NCBI RefSeq assembly: GCF_002744715.1
Contig: NZ_KZ319376.1
Coordinates: 1 to 64,000, forward strand
Reading direction: 5' to 3'
Source: Marinobacter profundi
GTDB lineage: Bacteria > Pseudomonadota > Gammaproteobacteria > Pseudomonadales > Oleiphilaceae
DNA length: 64,000 bases
The notes beneath the pieces were generated by a model, which saw only the letters and a list, made by a program, of their open reading frames with translations, searched no databases and was not told the origin of the DNA. Positions 1 through 8,343 of this stretch are shown here, piece by piece (within the stretch, counting starts at the first letter, position 1; every line of letters begins with the position of its first letter). The translations under genes and the position numbers were made by a program.

Positions 1-24
1 CGGAGAGGAGAGGCAGGGAGATAG

Positions 25-495
25 TTCGACTACGCCCTGCCTCTTACTCTACTGCCGACACATCAGGGCTCGGCCTATCTCAGCCTGATTACGGATGCCT
101 TCTCACGCAAAATCGTGGGCCATCACGTCCATGACTCGCTCCATACGGAGTCCGTGATACAAGCCTTACAGAAGGCATTGAAAGGAAGGCAATACTCTGG
201 AGGGCTTGTTCATCACTCGGATCGGGGAGTCCAGTACTGCTCCAAGCAATACCAACAACTCCATGCCAAACACGGCATTCGTTGTTCAATGACAGATGGC
301 TACGACTGCTACCAGAATGCGCTGGCCGAGAGGGTGAACGGGATACTAAAAACAGAATTCTTACTAGTGCTTCCCAAAGACTTGGCTGAAGCTCAAAAGA
401 TGGTCGATCAGTCTGTGCAGATCTATAACACAAGGCGGCCACATCTGGCCCTAAAATACGAAACGCCCGATGCGGTGCACCGGGCGTTCCGATAG
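25..495 (+). pseudogene. IS3-family transposase OrfB, 3' portion only
   Basis: The frame encodes the C-terminal half of an IS3-type DDE transposase (rve integrase core). The first catalytic Asp lies in LITDAFSRK (codon 94-96), the second in HHSDRGVQYC, and the Glu in ALAERVNG, followed by the usual YNTRRPHLAL tail. Upstream the frame meets a stop at 22-24. The match to the family fades before codon 46, where a typical DIT is replaced by PLT, so the 5' part is missing, frameshifted or outside the window. It cannot make a full transposase as seen here. Whether a complete copy lies to the left is unknown. Confidence 0.8.
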
Positions 496-527
496 AAAAA
501 GGTGTAAACCTATTTCAGGACTAGACA
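46..527 (+). mobile_element. IS3-family (IS150-like) insertion sequence, right part
   Basis: The transposase remnant is followed at 502-527 by a sequence that looks like an IS150-type right inverted repeat: its reverse complement starts with TG and contains CCTGAAATAGGTTTACACC. The element seems to end at the CA at 526-527, only 12 bp from the stop codon of the leftward cold-shock gene. The left end is not in the window, so target-site duplication cannot be checked. Confidence 0.65.
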
Positions 528-539
528 TCTGCCTGTTAT

Positions 540-746
540 TTACAGGGGAACAACATTTTCCGCCTGAGGACCTTTCTGGCCCTGGGTAACGGTGAACTCA
601 ACCTGCTGGCCTTCTGCCAGGGTCTTGAAACCGCTGCCCTGAATTGCGCTGTAGTGAACGAAAACGTCCGGGCCGTTCTCACGAGTGATGAAACCAAAGC
701 CCTTGGCTTCGTTGAAGAACTTAACGGTACCGGTAGTAGTAGACAT
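540..746 (-). CDS. Cold-shock domain protein (CspA family)
   Basis: This 68-residue protein is one cold-shock (OB-fold) domain that binds single-stranded RNA or DNA. It carries the two nucleic-acid-binding motifs, KGFGFIT (RNP1) and VFVHYSAI (RNP2). It acts in the cytoplasm as an RNA chaperone or transcription antiterminator. The ATG at 744-746 is preferred over an in-frame codon seven residues upstream because AGGAAG lies just ahead of it and because CspA proteins start this way. The IS element ends 12 bp beyond the stop, so the native terminator may have been lost or replaced. The family is certain; which Csp paralogue it is cannot be told. Confidence 0.93.
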   Translation of the reverse strand: MSTTTGTVKFFNEAKGFGFITRENGPDVFVHYSAIQGSGFKTLAEGQQVEFTVTQGQKGPQAENVVPL

Positions 747-984
747 ACTTAAACTTCCTGAAATCAATCATTTAATCTACCGCCAGACACCCATCTGATA
801 TCTGGTCAGCGTTTACGGAAAAACAGAACTCGCGGAATCAAAAACAGGACGGTCACTACTAACTGCGGAGGTACGTCTCATTGATGAAGTGCTTTGCTGA
901 ATCTTTCCTACGAGCTCAACTCTACTACTGATTCCGGGGCTTGCCAAGGCCAATTTCAACAATTTGCCTAGGTACTGTTACCCA
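747..984 (-). other. Non-coding stretch: probable long 5' leader of the cold-shock gene
   Basis: No credible gene lies between the cold-shock start and the crcB stop. Cold-shock mRNAs commonly have long structured leaders, and this stretch is long enough for one. The minus strand includes a short hairpin (CCAGA / TCTGG arms at 783-805) and a GAGACGTACC tract near 868-880 that loosely recalls the E. coli cold box. Assignment as a leader is inference. Confidence 0.35.
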
Positions 985-1365
985 TCAACCCCGCAACAAA
1001 CTGAAGGTGTAAAAGCCCGCTGCAGTCATCAGCAGGGACCCCACAACATGGGCCAGAATGCCGGTGATGGCGACGGCCAGCTTGCCCTCCTGAAGGGCGG
1101 CGAACATCTCCAGCGAAAAGGTAGAAAAAGTGGTCAGCGCGCCGCACAACCCGGTAATGGCAAACAACCGCCATTCCGGCGCAAGGCTGGAGCCCTGGGT
1201 AAAGTAGCCGATCAGCAGGCCAACCAGCCAGCCACCGGCAAGATTGGCCGCCAGCGTGCCATACGGAATCGCGTGATAGGTGCTGTTGAGCCACAACCCC
1301 AGAGCCCAGCGGAGGTTGGCGCCGATTACTGCTCCCGCGCTTACTGCCAGTACTGACCACCACAT
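985..1365 (-). CDS. crcB: Fluoride ion channel CrcB/Fluc
   Basis: The 126-residue membrane protein has four predicted transmembrane segments and the family hallmarks: an N-terminal GAVIGANLRW segment, a central asparagine in AANLAGG, and the TTFSTFS motif that lines the fluoride path. Fluc channels form antiparallel dual-topology dimers in the inner membrane and let fluoride leave the cytoplasm. The gene lies downstream of fadE on the same strand with an 88-bp gap. I see no fluoride riboswitch fold in that gap. Confidence 0.93.
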   Translation of the reverse strand: MWWSVLAVSAGAVIGANLRWALGLWLNSTYHAIPYGTLAANLAGGWLVGLLIGYFTQGSSLAPEWRLFAITGLCGALTTFSTFSLEMFAALQEGKLAVAITGILAHVVGSLLMTAAGFYTFSLLRG

Positions 1366-1413
1366 GCGCTAATCGTACCTCGTTACCTGTCCGTCATCCC
1401 ACGCCTGGCTGCA

Positions 1414-1431
1414 GGCCCGGACCGCCGGGCC
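1414..1431 (-). terminator. GC-rich hairpin between fadE and crcB
   Basis: Perfect 7-bp arms GGCCCGG and CCGGGCC enclose a 4-nt loop, with extra GCAGG/CCTGC pairing possible outside. No T-run follows on either strand, so it may slow transcription or protect the fadE 3' end rather than be a classical intrinsic terminator. Confidence 0.35.
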
Positions 1432-1453
1432 ACCTGCTATCTGCTCTAGCCGC

Positions 1454-3904
1454 TCAGGCGGGATTATGGTCAATCACCGTGTCCTTATTGCGGGCGAACT
1501 CGTCGAACGGGAAGTCATCGACGGTCAGCATGTCCAGCACGCCGGCTTCATACTCGGCCATGAACTCCGCTTCTTCCTTGCTGAACACACCAGCCGCCAG
1601 TGCCGCCTCGAAGCGTTCTTCCGGATGCAGCGCAGTCAACGGCAGCTCACCCCTGGCATAGGCCTTGGTCACCTTGCGATAGAGCTGCTCCGCCTTGTCA
1701 TAGTCTTTCAGCAAGGCATTATAACGGGCCACGGGATTTTCCACCGGTCCGTCGCTGTCGGTATGCCAGATCCCGGCAAGCAGCTTGTCACGAACCGGGG
1801 TCGCGGTAGAGATCGTGCGGGCCAGGGTACGGGCGAGACCGTCCGCCGGCTTGTTCCAGCGCCGGCCCAGCGGCAGGGTAACCGCTCGCAGCGTCAGCGC
1901 CACCGGGCGGTTGGGCTGATTCTGGAGAAACTCATGCAACGCGGTCTCGGTGCGATTAAGCAGCAGACACAGACTGTACTGCATCAGTTCGCGCTCGCCT
2001 TCCACCGGTCGGGTTTCATGCCAGTGTTTCAGCACCATGGAGGCCAGGTAAAGGTTTGACAGCATATCCCCGAGCCGCGCCGAAATCAGCTCACGCATTT
2101 TCAGCTCGGAGCCCAGGGTGGTCATCGCCGCATCGGCGCACAGGCCGAACGCCGCACTGAAGCGGGCAACGGCCTGGGCGAACTTGCGGCTTTCGCTGTC
2201 AAAAGGCACCTCGGGACGGCCCAGACCCAGTGCCTGGGTCAGCGCGCGGGCCGCATTGCCAAAAATCAGCCCGGCATGGCCGAAGAAGGCCTCGTCAAAT
2301 GCCTCGATATCGTCGTTGTCCTTGGCCGCGAGTTCCTGCAGCACGTAGGGATGACAACGGATCGCACCCTGGCCGAAGATCATCAGGCTGCGGGTCATGA
2401 TATTGGCACCCTCCACGGTGATCGACACCGCCGCACCGCTATAGCCGATGCCGAGATAGTTACGGGGCCCCAGGGTAACCGTCTTGCCACCATGGACATC
2501 CATGGCATCGGTCAGCACGCTGCGCTGGAATTCAGTGAGATGGTACTTGAGGATTGCAGACGGTACCGCCGGCTTTTCACCCTTGTCGATCATGTTAGCG
2601 GTGTGGTTAACCGCCGCCTGCGCGATATAGGTGCTCGCCGCGATCCGCGCCAACGGTTCCTGCACCCCTTCCATTTCAGCGACCGGGGTATTGAACTGGC
2701 GCCGGATGCGGGTAAAGCCACCGGCCGTGCCCACCGCATAGGCTGCGGCACCGGCCGCGCCGGAAGGCAAGGTGATACAGCGCCCGACCGACAGGCACTC
2801 CACCAGCATCCGCCAGCCCTGGCCGGCCATGTCCAGCCCACCGATAATGTAATCCAGCGGGATGAAGACATCCTTGCCCCGGATCGGGCCATTGAGGAAC
2901 GGACTGCCAATCGGGCAGTGACGGCGTCCGATTTCCATGCCCCTGGTGTCGCGGGGGATCAGCGCACAGGTAATCCCGTAATCTTTCTGCTCCCCCAGCA
3001 GGCCATCGGGGTCGAACATGCGAAACGCCAGCCCGACTACGGTGGCGATCGGGGCCAGCGTGATCCAGCGTTTATCGAAATTGAGTTTCAGGCCGATCAC
3101 TTCCTTGCCGTCGAACTCGCCTTTGCACACGATGCCGGTATCCGGCAGCGAGGTGGCATCCGAGCCCGCACGGGGACCGGTCAGGCCGAAACAGGGAATC
3201 TCGCGACCGTCCGCCAGCCGCGGCAGATAATGATTTTTCTGCTCTTCGGTACCGTATTTCAGCAGCAGTTCACCGGGCCCCAGGGAGTTGGGCACGCCCA
3301 CCGATACCATCAGCGACTCGTTGGCAGCGAGTTTCTGCAGGACCGCTGACTGGGCCCGCGCGGAGAACTCCAGGCCGCCGTAGGCCTTCGGAATAATCAT
3401 CCCGAGGAACTTCTCGGTCTTGATGAACTCCCACAACTCGGCGGGCAGGTCGGCCCGTTCCACCGCAATATCCCAGGCGTTGCACATGGCAATGGCCTGG
3501 GTGCACTGGTTGTCGAGAAACGATTGTTCCTCGTCCGTCAGCCCGGTGTTGCGGTTGATCAGCAGGTTGTGCCAGTCCGGTCGCCCGGTGAACAGTTCGC
3601 CGTCCCAGCCCACCGTGCCAGCTTCCAGCGCCACTTTTTCGGTATCCGAAACCTTGGGCGCCACTTTCTTGAACATCGTGAACACCCGCGGAGTCAGCCA
3701 GCCCTGCCGGAACCCCGGCAGACCGGCGGCCGCGGTCACCGCGGCGGCAATGAACAGCACCAGCGCCAGGGTGCCGGAGCCAAACAGCAGGGATGCAACT
3801 CCAACCCCCACCATCACGCCAATGGCGGCCTTTGCCCCGGCCTCGCGTGTCATCACCATCAGCAGCCCGGCAATGGCAATCACCAGCAGTACGAATGTCA
3901 TCAT
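1454..3904 (-). CDS. fadE: Long acyl-CoA dehydrogenase FadE with N-terminal membrane anchor
   Basis: This 816-residue protein matches the length of E. coli FadE (about 814) rather than the 380-residue soluble acyl-CoA dehydrogenases. Two hydrophobic segments occupy the first 65 residues. The acyl-CoA dehydrogenase N, middle and C domains follow, and a C-terminal DUF1974-type extension completes the protein. It catalyses the first FAD-dependent step of fatty-acid beta-oxidation. The ATG at 3902-3904 is chosen because AAAGGG sits about six bases upstream; the frame stays open to a GTG six bases earlier. No FadR- or PsrA-like palindrome was recognised in the short upstream gap. Whether it prefers long or very long chains cannot be read from sequence. 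Confidence 0.93.
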   Translation of the reverse strand: MMTFVLLVIAIAGLLMVMTREAGAKAAIGVMVGVGVASLLFGSGTLALVLFIAAAVTAAAGLPGFRQGWLTPRVFTMFKKVAPKVSDTEKVALEAGTVGWDGELFTGRPDWHNLLINRNTGLTDEEQSFLDNQCTQAIAMCNAWDIAVERADLPAELWEFIKTEKFLGMIIPKAYGGLEFSARAQSAVLQKLAANESLMVSVGVPNSLGPGELLLKYGTEEQKNHYLPRLADGREIPCFGLTGPRAGSDATSLPDTGIVCKGEFDGKEVIGLKLNFDKRWITLAPIATVVGLAFRMFDPDGLLGEQKDYGITCALIPRDTRGMEIGRRHCPIGSPFLNGPIRGKDVFIPLDYIIGGLDMAGQGWRMLVECLSVGRCITLPSGAAGAAAYAVGTAGGFTRIRRQFNTPVAEMEGVQEPLARIAASTYIAQAAVNHTANMIDKGEKPAVPSAILKYHLTEFQRSVLTDAMDVHGGKTVTLGPRNYLGIGYSGAAVSITVEGANIMTRSLMIFGQGAIRCHPYVLQELAAKDNDDIEAFDEAFFGHAGLIFGNAARALTQALGLGRPEVPFDSESRKFAQAVARFSAAFGLCADAAMTTLGSELKMRELISARLGDMLSNLYLASMVLKHWHETRPVEGERELMQYSLCLLLNRTETALHEFLQNQPNRPVALTLRAVTLPLGRRWNKPADGLARTLARTISTATPVRDKLLAGIWHTDSDGPVENPVARYNALLKDYDKAEQLYRKVTKAYARGELPLTALHPEERFEAALAAGVFSKEEAEFMAEYEAGVLDMLTVDDFPFDEFARNKDTVIDHNPA

Positions 3905-4004
3905 AAGCACCCTTTTTCATCCATGGTTGCGGAATGTCGAAGATTACAAGTCGTTACGCCCAAGGTACCTGAACGGATGGTTACCCGCCAGATAAACAGC
4001 GATG

Positions 4005-6869
4005 TCAGGCAGTTACAATCACCCGGATACCCTCCAGCGCCAGACTGGCGCGGCGGATTGCCGCTTCGCCGGCCGCCAGCTGATCACGGAAAAAGTCGAG
4101 TTCTTCCTCGCGAATTGCCGGGTTGAGCCGGCGCAAGGCCTCCAGGCGCCGGAGTTCCGGACCCAGCAGCGCCTGCAACTGCTCCAGGGCCCTGGCTTTC
4201 AGCGGCTCGAGGTTCGGCGCCGCCAGGCGCTCGGCATGATCCACCATGGTTTCCACCTGGGGGCGGATCTGCGGCACGATGGCCTGGGCCGTGCGGCGGC
4301 GGATGTTGGAGCACAGGTCGTTGAGACGATCGTGGTCCAGTACCGCCGACAGATCCCGGCCATTCACATCCACCAGCAGGCGCAGCGGCGACACCGGCAG
4401 ATAACGGGACAGCTGCAACGCCTCCGGCGCCGGACAGTGAACGGTAAACAATGCCTCCAGCATCAGCGTGCCGGGTGGCAATCCCTTGACCGAGAGGCTC
4501 GCCAGGGCCGCCTTGCCGAGCCCGGAACTGGTGACCGAATCCATCACACCGGTCACCAGCGGGTGCTCCCAGCTCATGAAGGCCAGGTCTTCCCGTTCCA
4601 GCGCCTGCTGCCGGCTCCAGGTCACCGTAAGACCATCCTCCGGCAGTCCGGCAACGTGGCCGGCATGATAGTGCTCGCCGGGTCGCAACACATCGGAGTG
4701 CTCGGAATGGTCCTCCATATCAACGCCGAGGATATCGAAGGCCTCCACCATATAGTCCCGTACCTGCGCCGAACCCTCCTCCTGCTCAATGCCCGCGATC
4801 AGCGCGTCGGCCACGTCGCGGCGGCAGGAGTTCAGCTCAATCAGGGCGTCACGGCCATGCTGCAGCAGGGTGCGCAGTCGTGACGCTTCGTCCGCCGAGG
4901 CAGCAAGCAGCCCGGCGGTCACGGCGCCATCACCGGCAATGGCGCGCTGCCATTGCTCGCGGACCTTGTCCTGCACCGCCACCCCCACCGCACAGCTTTC
5001 GGCAAACGCATTCAGCCCGTCCTGGAACCAGCGGTACTGCACTTCCTGGGCGGTGCCGAGGAGATAGGGTATATGGATGTCGATGGCCTCGGTCTGGCCA
5101 ATCCGGTCGAGTCGGCCGATCCGCTGCTCCAGCAGGTCGGGATTGGCCGGCAGGTCGAACAGCACCAGATGGTGGGCAAACTGGAAGTTACGGCCCTCGC
5201 TGCCGATTTCGGAGCAGATCAGCGCCTGGGCACCCTGCTCGGTATCGGCAAAATAGGCAGCCGCCCGGTCACGCTCCACCAGACTGAGGTGTTCGTGGAA
5301 CGCGGCACTGCGGATACCAGCCCGTAACTGCAGGTAATTCTCCAGTGCCATCGCGGTCTCGGCGGCGGCGCAGATCACCACCACCTTGGCCGGACGCAGG
5401 CTCACCAGGGTTTTCTCCAGCCAGGCCACCCGCGGATCGTCCGCCAGCCAGCGCTCTTCGGCGACGTCGAGCTCGGGAGTCAGGCCCTGCTCGCCGGCGC
5501 CCAGCCCCTCATAGAGCGACGGGCATGCCAGCGGCACCGGCCGGGGCCGGCGCTCCGGGAAGCCCTGGATGGCAGCCCTGGTATTGCGAAACAGCACCCG
5601 CCCGGTACCATGGCGGTCCAACAGGGCGTCAATCACCGCTCGGGCCGGATCCTCTCCGGCCAGCAACTGCGCCAGCTCGTCGCCGAGCCAACCCGCCAGT
5701 GCCTGGCGGTCGGCGGCGTCAATGGCCGGGCTGCCCGCATGCAGGCGCCGGACCACGGCATTGATCGCTTCGTACTGCTGCTCTTCCTCGCGGAATGCCT
5801 CAAGGTCGTGGAAGCGGGCCGGATCCAGCAGCCGCAATCGGGCAAAGTGACTGGCCACACCGACCTGCTCCGGCGTGGCGGTCAGCAACAGCAAGCCACG
5901 GCTGGCGCGGGACAGCTCCTCCACCAACTGATATTCAGGGCTGACCGTCTCCGGAGTCCAGGCCAGGTGGTGGGCCTCATCGACCACCAGCAGATCCCAG
6001 CCGGCGCGGCGGGCATCCCGCGCCGCCGTCTCGCTGCGGCGCAGGAAATCCAAGCTGCACAGCACCAGCTGATCGGTTTCAAAGGGGTTTTCCGCGGTGT
6101 CGTCACCAAAGATCTTGTTGACCAGGGCATCCACCTCATCCTCGCTGTCCTGCAGCGCATCGTAGCGACTCTGGTCAACGATGGAGAAACGCAGGTTGAA
6201 GCGCCGCAGCATTTCCACCAGCCATTGATGGATGAGGGAGTCCGGCACCACCACCAGGGCGCGCCGGGCACGGCCGGTGTGCAACTGGTAATGGAGGATC
6301 AGCCCCGCTTCGATGGTTTTGCCAAGGCCCACTTCGTCCGCCAGCAACACCCGAGGGGCGTGACGTTTCGCCACTTCATGGGCGATGTAGATCTGATGGG
6401 CGAGGTGCTGGGTGCGGGCACCAATCAGGCCCTGGGCCGGCGAGGCCCGCAGCCGGTCCTGGTGCTGCAACGTGGCTACCCGCAGCCGGAACGCCCCGTT
6501 ACGGTCGAACTGGCCGGCAAACAGCCGCTGATGGGGCGCCGAAAAATTCACCGCACCACTGAGCTTCACTTCGGAAATCTGGCGCAGGTCCGCACCACCG
6601 TCATCGGCATGGTAAAGCAGCACGCCACCGAGGTCCTCCACTGCGCGGACAATAAACCGCTCGCCGTCAAAGGTTTCGATCTCTTCACCGATCTGATAGA
6701 CGATCCGTGACAGCGGCGCATTATCGATGGCGTAGGTACGCTCCTCGTCTGCCGCGGGGAACCCCAAGGTAACCCGGCGACCGGCCACTTCGGTGACGAT
6801 ACCAAGCCCGAGGCCGGTATCGCTGTGGCTGACCCAACGCTGGCCGATTACAAAATCCGATGTATCCAA
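4005..6869 (-). CDS. rapA: RNA polymerase-associated SWI2/SNF2 ATPase RapA (HepA)
   Basis: RapA binds RNA polymerase and uses ATP to recycle stalled post-termination complexes. The 954-residue length fits the family (E. coli about 968). Two Tudor-like N-terminal domains (about 1-105) precede the helicase core with Walker A LADEVGLGKT near 176-185 and a DEAH box (VVDEAHHL) near 295. The helicase C lobe carries the GSEGRNFQFA and QRIGRLDRIGQ motifs, and a RapA-specific C-terminal region follows. The start codon is TTG (6867-6869) with GGAGG four bases upstream, and no better ATG exists. It lies 15 bp after cysZ on the same strand, so the two are probably cotranscribed. Confidence 0.95.
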   Translation of the reverse strand: MDTSDFVIGQRWVSHSDTGLGLGIVTEVAGRRVTLGFPAADEERTYAIDNAPLSRIVYQIGEEIETFDGERFIVRAVEDLGGVLLYHADDGGADLRQISEVKLSGAVNFSAPHQRLFAGQFDRNGAFRLRVATLQHQDRLRASPAQGLIGARTQHLAHQIYIAHEVAKRHAPRVLLADEVGLGKTIEAGLILHYQLHTGRARRALVVVPDSLIHQWLVEMLRRFNLRFSIVDQSRYDALQDSEDEVDALVNKIFGDDTAENPFETDQLVLCSLDFLRRSETAARDARRAGWDLLVVDEAHHLAWTPETVSPEYQLVEELSRASRGLLLLTATPEQVGVASHFARLRLLDPARFHDLEAFREEEQQYEAINAVVRRLHAGSPAIDAADRQALAGWLGDELAQLLAGEDPARAVIDALLDRHGTGRVLFRNTRAAIQGFPERRPRPVPLACPSLYEGLGAGEQGLTPELDVAEERWLADDPRVAWLEKTLVSLRPAKVVVICAAAETAMALENYLQLRAGIRSAAFHEHLSLVERDRAAAYFADTEQGAQALICSEIGSEGRNFQFAHHLVLFDLPANPDLLEQRIGRLDRIGQTEAIDIHIPYLLGTAQEVQYRWFQDGLNAFAESCAVGVAVQDKVREQWQRAIAGDGAVTAGLLAASADEASRLRTLLQHGRDALIELNSCRRDVADALIAGIEQEEGSAQVRDYMVEAFDILGVDMEDHSEHSDVLRPGEHYHAGHVAGLPEDGLTVTWSRQQALEREDLAFMSWEHPLVTGVMDSVTSSGLGKAALASLSVKGLPPGTLMLEALFTVHCPAPEALQLSRYLPVSPLRLLVDVNGRDLSAVLDHDRLNDLCSNIRRRTAQAIVPQIRPQVETMVDHAERLAAPNLEPLKARALEQLQALLGPELRRLEALRRLNPAIREEELDFFRDQLAAGEAAIRRASLALEGIRVIVTA

Positions 6870-6884
6870 AAAACCTCCGAGAGA

Positions 6885-7634
6885 TCACTTTTCAGCAATG
6901 TGTGCTTCCCTGACCCAATAAGCGGTTGCTCCGCATACCGCCGCAGGCACAACGAACAGGTTAACCACCGGCACCATGGCCAGCAGGGCGACGGGCAGAC
7001 CAAAGCCGAACGCCGACAGCCGGCGCGCGCCCAGGCCACGCCTCAGGGCGGGGAAACTGACGCGGTGGTTGTCGGCTGGATAATCGACGTATTGCAGTGC
7101 CATCATCCAGCAGTTGAACGCAAACCAGAGCAGGGCCGCCAACAGGTTGACCACCGGGATGAAGCCCAGAATCAGCAACCCCAGCGCCCGTGGCAGGTAA
7201 TAGAGAATCTTCTGCACCTCGCGCCAGAGCGCGCGGGGAATGTCGCGCAGGATCTGCATCCAGCCGCCGCCAGTATCCAGCGCCTGGCCGGTCAGCTCCT
7301 TTTCGGTCAGTTCCGCGAGATAACCGTAGAATGGCGAGCCGATCAGGTTGGCCAGGATGACAAAACCATAGGCCAGCATCAGCAGAATCACCGCGCCGTA
7401 TAACAGCCAGAACAGCCAGTCGAGGCTCTGCAACCAGGCCCAGTCGGGTAACCAGCCCATCGCCATGGCGATCAGCCCGGCGAACAGTTCCGCCATAAAG
7501 TAGAACAGCACACCGAACAGCAGAATATTCAGGACCAGGGGAATGATCACGAACAACCGCAAACCGGGCCGGCGAATCAGCCCGAAGCCCTCCCCCAGAT
7601 AGCCCAGGCCCTGAAAGAAATTCCCCTTGAGCAT
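6885..7634 (-). CDS. cysZ: Sulfate transporter CysZ (EI24/CysZ family)
   Basis: The 249-residue membrane protein has several hydrophobic segments and CysZ-type motifs such as GLRADSPAR-equivalent FGLIRRPGLR near the N terminus, followed by a conserved WMMALQYVDYPADNH stretch in the second half. CysZ takes up sulfate in a proton-coupled way for cysteine synthesis. The ATG at 7632-7634 gives the typical family start MLKGNFFQGL, while an upstream TTG would add 17 unlikely residues. It is the first gene of a leftward pair with rapA and is divergent from the VanZ-like gene. No cys regulon operator was recognised. Confidence 0.88.
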   Translation of the reverse strand: MLKGNFFQGLGYLGEGFGLIRRPGLRLFVIIPLVLNILLFGVLFYFMAELFAGLIAMAMGWLPDWAWLQSLDWLFWLLYGAVILLMLAYGFVILANLIGSPFYGYLAELTEKELTGQALDTGGGWMQILRDIPRALWREVQKILYYLPRALGLLILGFIPVVNLLAALLWFAFNCWMMALQYVDYPADNHRVSFPALRRGLGARRLSAFGFGLPVALLAMVPVVNLFVVPAAVCGATAYWVREAHIAEK

Positions 7635-7726
7635 GGCGTGCAGACCTCCGCTGGCGATTACTTCGATGACAGTGACGGGGCGCAAAGCATATCATGTTGC
7701 CGTCACCTCCACAGCCCGAAGGCCCT

Positions 7727-8128
7727 ATGCAGACACTCAGGCAACGGATCCACACACTGCTGGACCAGCAAACCCTCTGGCGCTTCCTCCTTGCCGTCTC
7801 GATCCTGGCAATTCTGTTCCTCGCCACCACCAGCGACGACTACCCGGTGCCCGCATCCAGCAGCGACAAGGTCAACCACCTGATCGCGTTTGTCGAGCTC
7901 ACCATCCTGGCCCGGCTCAGCTGGCCCGGGTTACGGCTGGGCTGGCTGGCATTACCGCTGCTCGCCTTCGGCCTGGCCATCGAAATGATCCAGTCCCAGT
8001 TGCCTTACCGGGACTTTGCCCTTGGTGACCTGATTGCCGATGCCAGTGGCATTGCTCTGGGGCTCTTGCCGTGGCCAGGACTGAACCGCAGATACCGGGG
8101 CCGACCCGACCAACCTTTCTCTGACTAA
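7727..8128 (+). CDS. VanZ-like membrane protein
   Basis: The 133-residue protein has about four hydrophobic segments and the VanZ-family pattern, with SSDKVNHLIAF early and IEMIQSQLPYRDFALGDLIAD late (an acidic D-x-x-D-x-x-N/S pattern). VanZ proteins were named for teicoplanin resistance, but most chromosomal homologues have no known role. The ATG at 7727 has GAAGG four bases upstream. An in-frame ATG at 7694 would add 11 residues. Function remains unknown. Confidence 0.7.
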   Translation: MQTLRQRIHTLLDQQTLWRFLLAVSILAILFLATTSDDYPVPASSSDKVNHLIAFVELTILARLSWPGLRLGWLALPLLAFGLAIEMIQSQLPYRDFALGDLIADASGIALGLLPWPGLNRRYRGRPDQPFSD

Positions 8129-8155
8129 TGGATTAGAGAGATCGACCATTTTTGT

Positions 8156-8173
8156 TGTGCGAAATATCTCACA
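8156..8173 (+). promoter_or_regulatory. GacA/UvrY-type upstream activating site for the CsrB-like RNA
   Basis: TGTGCG-AAATAT-CTCACA fits the TGTRAG-N6-CTYACA consensus of GacA/UvrY sites with one mismatch. Its centre is about 178 bp upstream of the proposed start of the RNA, and the known sites of csrB and rsmZ lie at about -150 to -190. A second, overlapping inverted repeat (CTCACA ... TGTGAG, 8168-8183) shares its right arm. The assignment rests on sequence and position only. Confidence 0.65.
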
Positions 8174-8307
8174 AGCGTGTGAGAGTTTTCGGTGACAACA
8201 TGTACGAACTCGTAAAATATCCCCGCACTAAATCCTCAACTGATTGTTTTAAAAGACAACCCCGCAGAAACGCGCGGTTACATAAAGAAACTCTTGCCGG
8301 ACTGTCA

Positions 8308-8343
8308 CGGGAAATTCATCTGCGGATTGCTATAGTGAAGGTG
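8308..8343 (+). promoter_or_regulatory. Promoter of the CsrB-like RNA
   Basis: A good -10 hexamer TATAGT lies at 8331-8336, and the -35 region (about 8308-8313) is poor. That combination is usual for activator-dependent promoters such as those of Gac-controlled sRNAs. The predicted start is near 8343, at GTCAGGGATGG, which resembles the first bases of RsmY and CsrB. Confidence 0.55.

Noticed and set aside
1366..1453. Possible fluoride riboswitch upstream of crcB
   Set aside because: The gap has a simple GC-rich hairpin, and I could not find the conserved pseudoknot motifs of the fluoride riboswitch.
4002..4883. Long open frame opposite rapA
   Set aside because: It is the antisense shadow of a clear RapA coding region, a common effect of high GC content.
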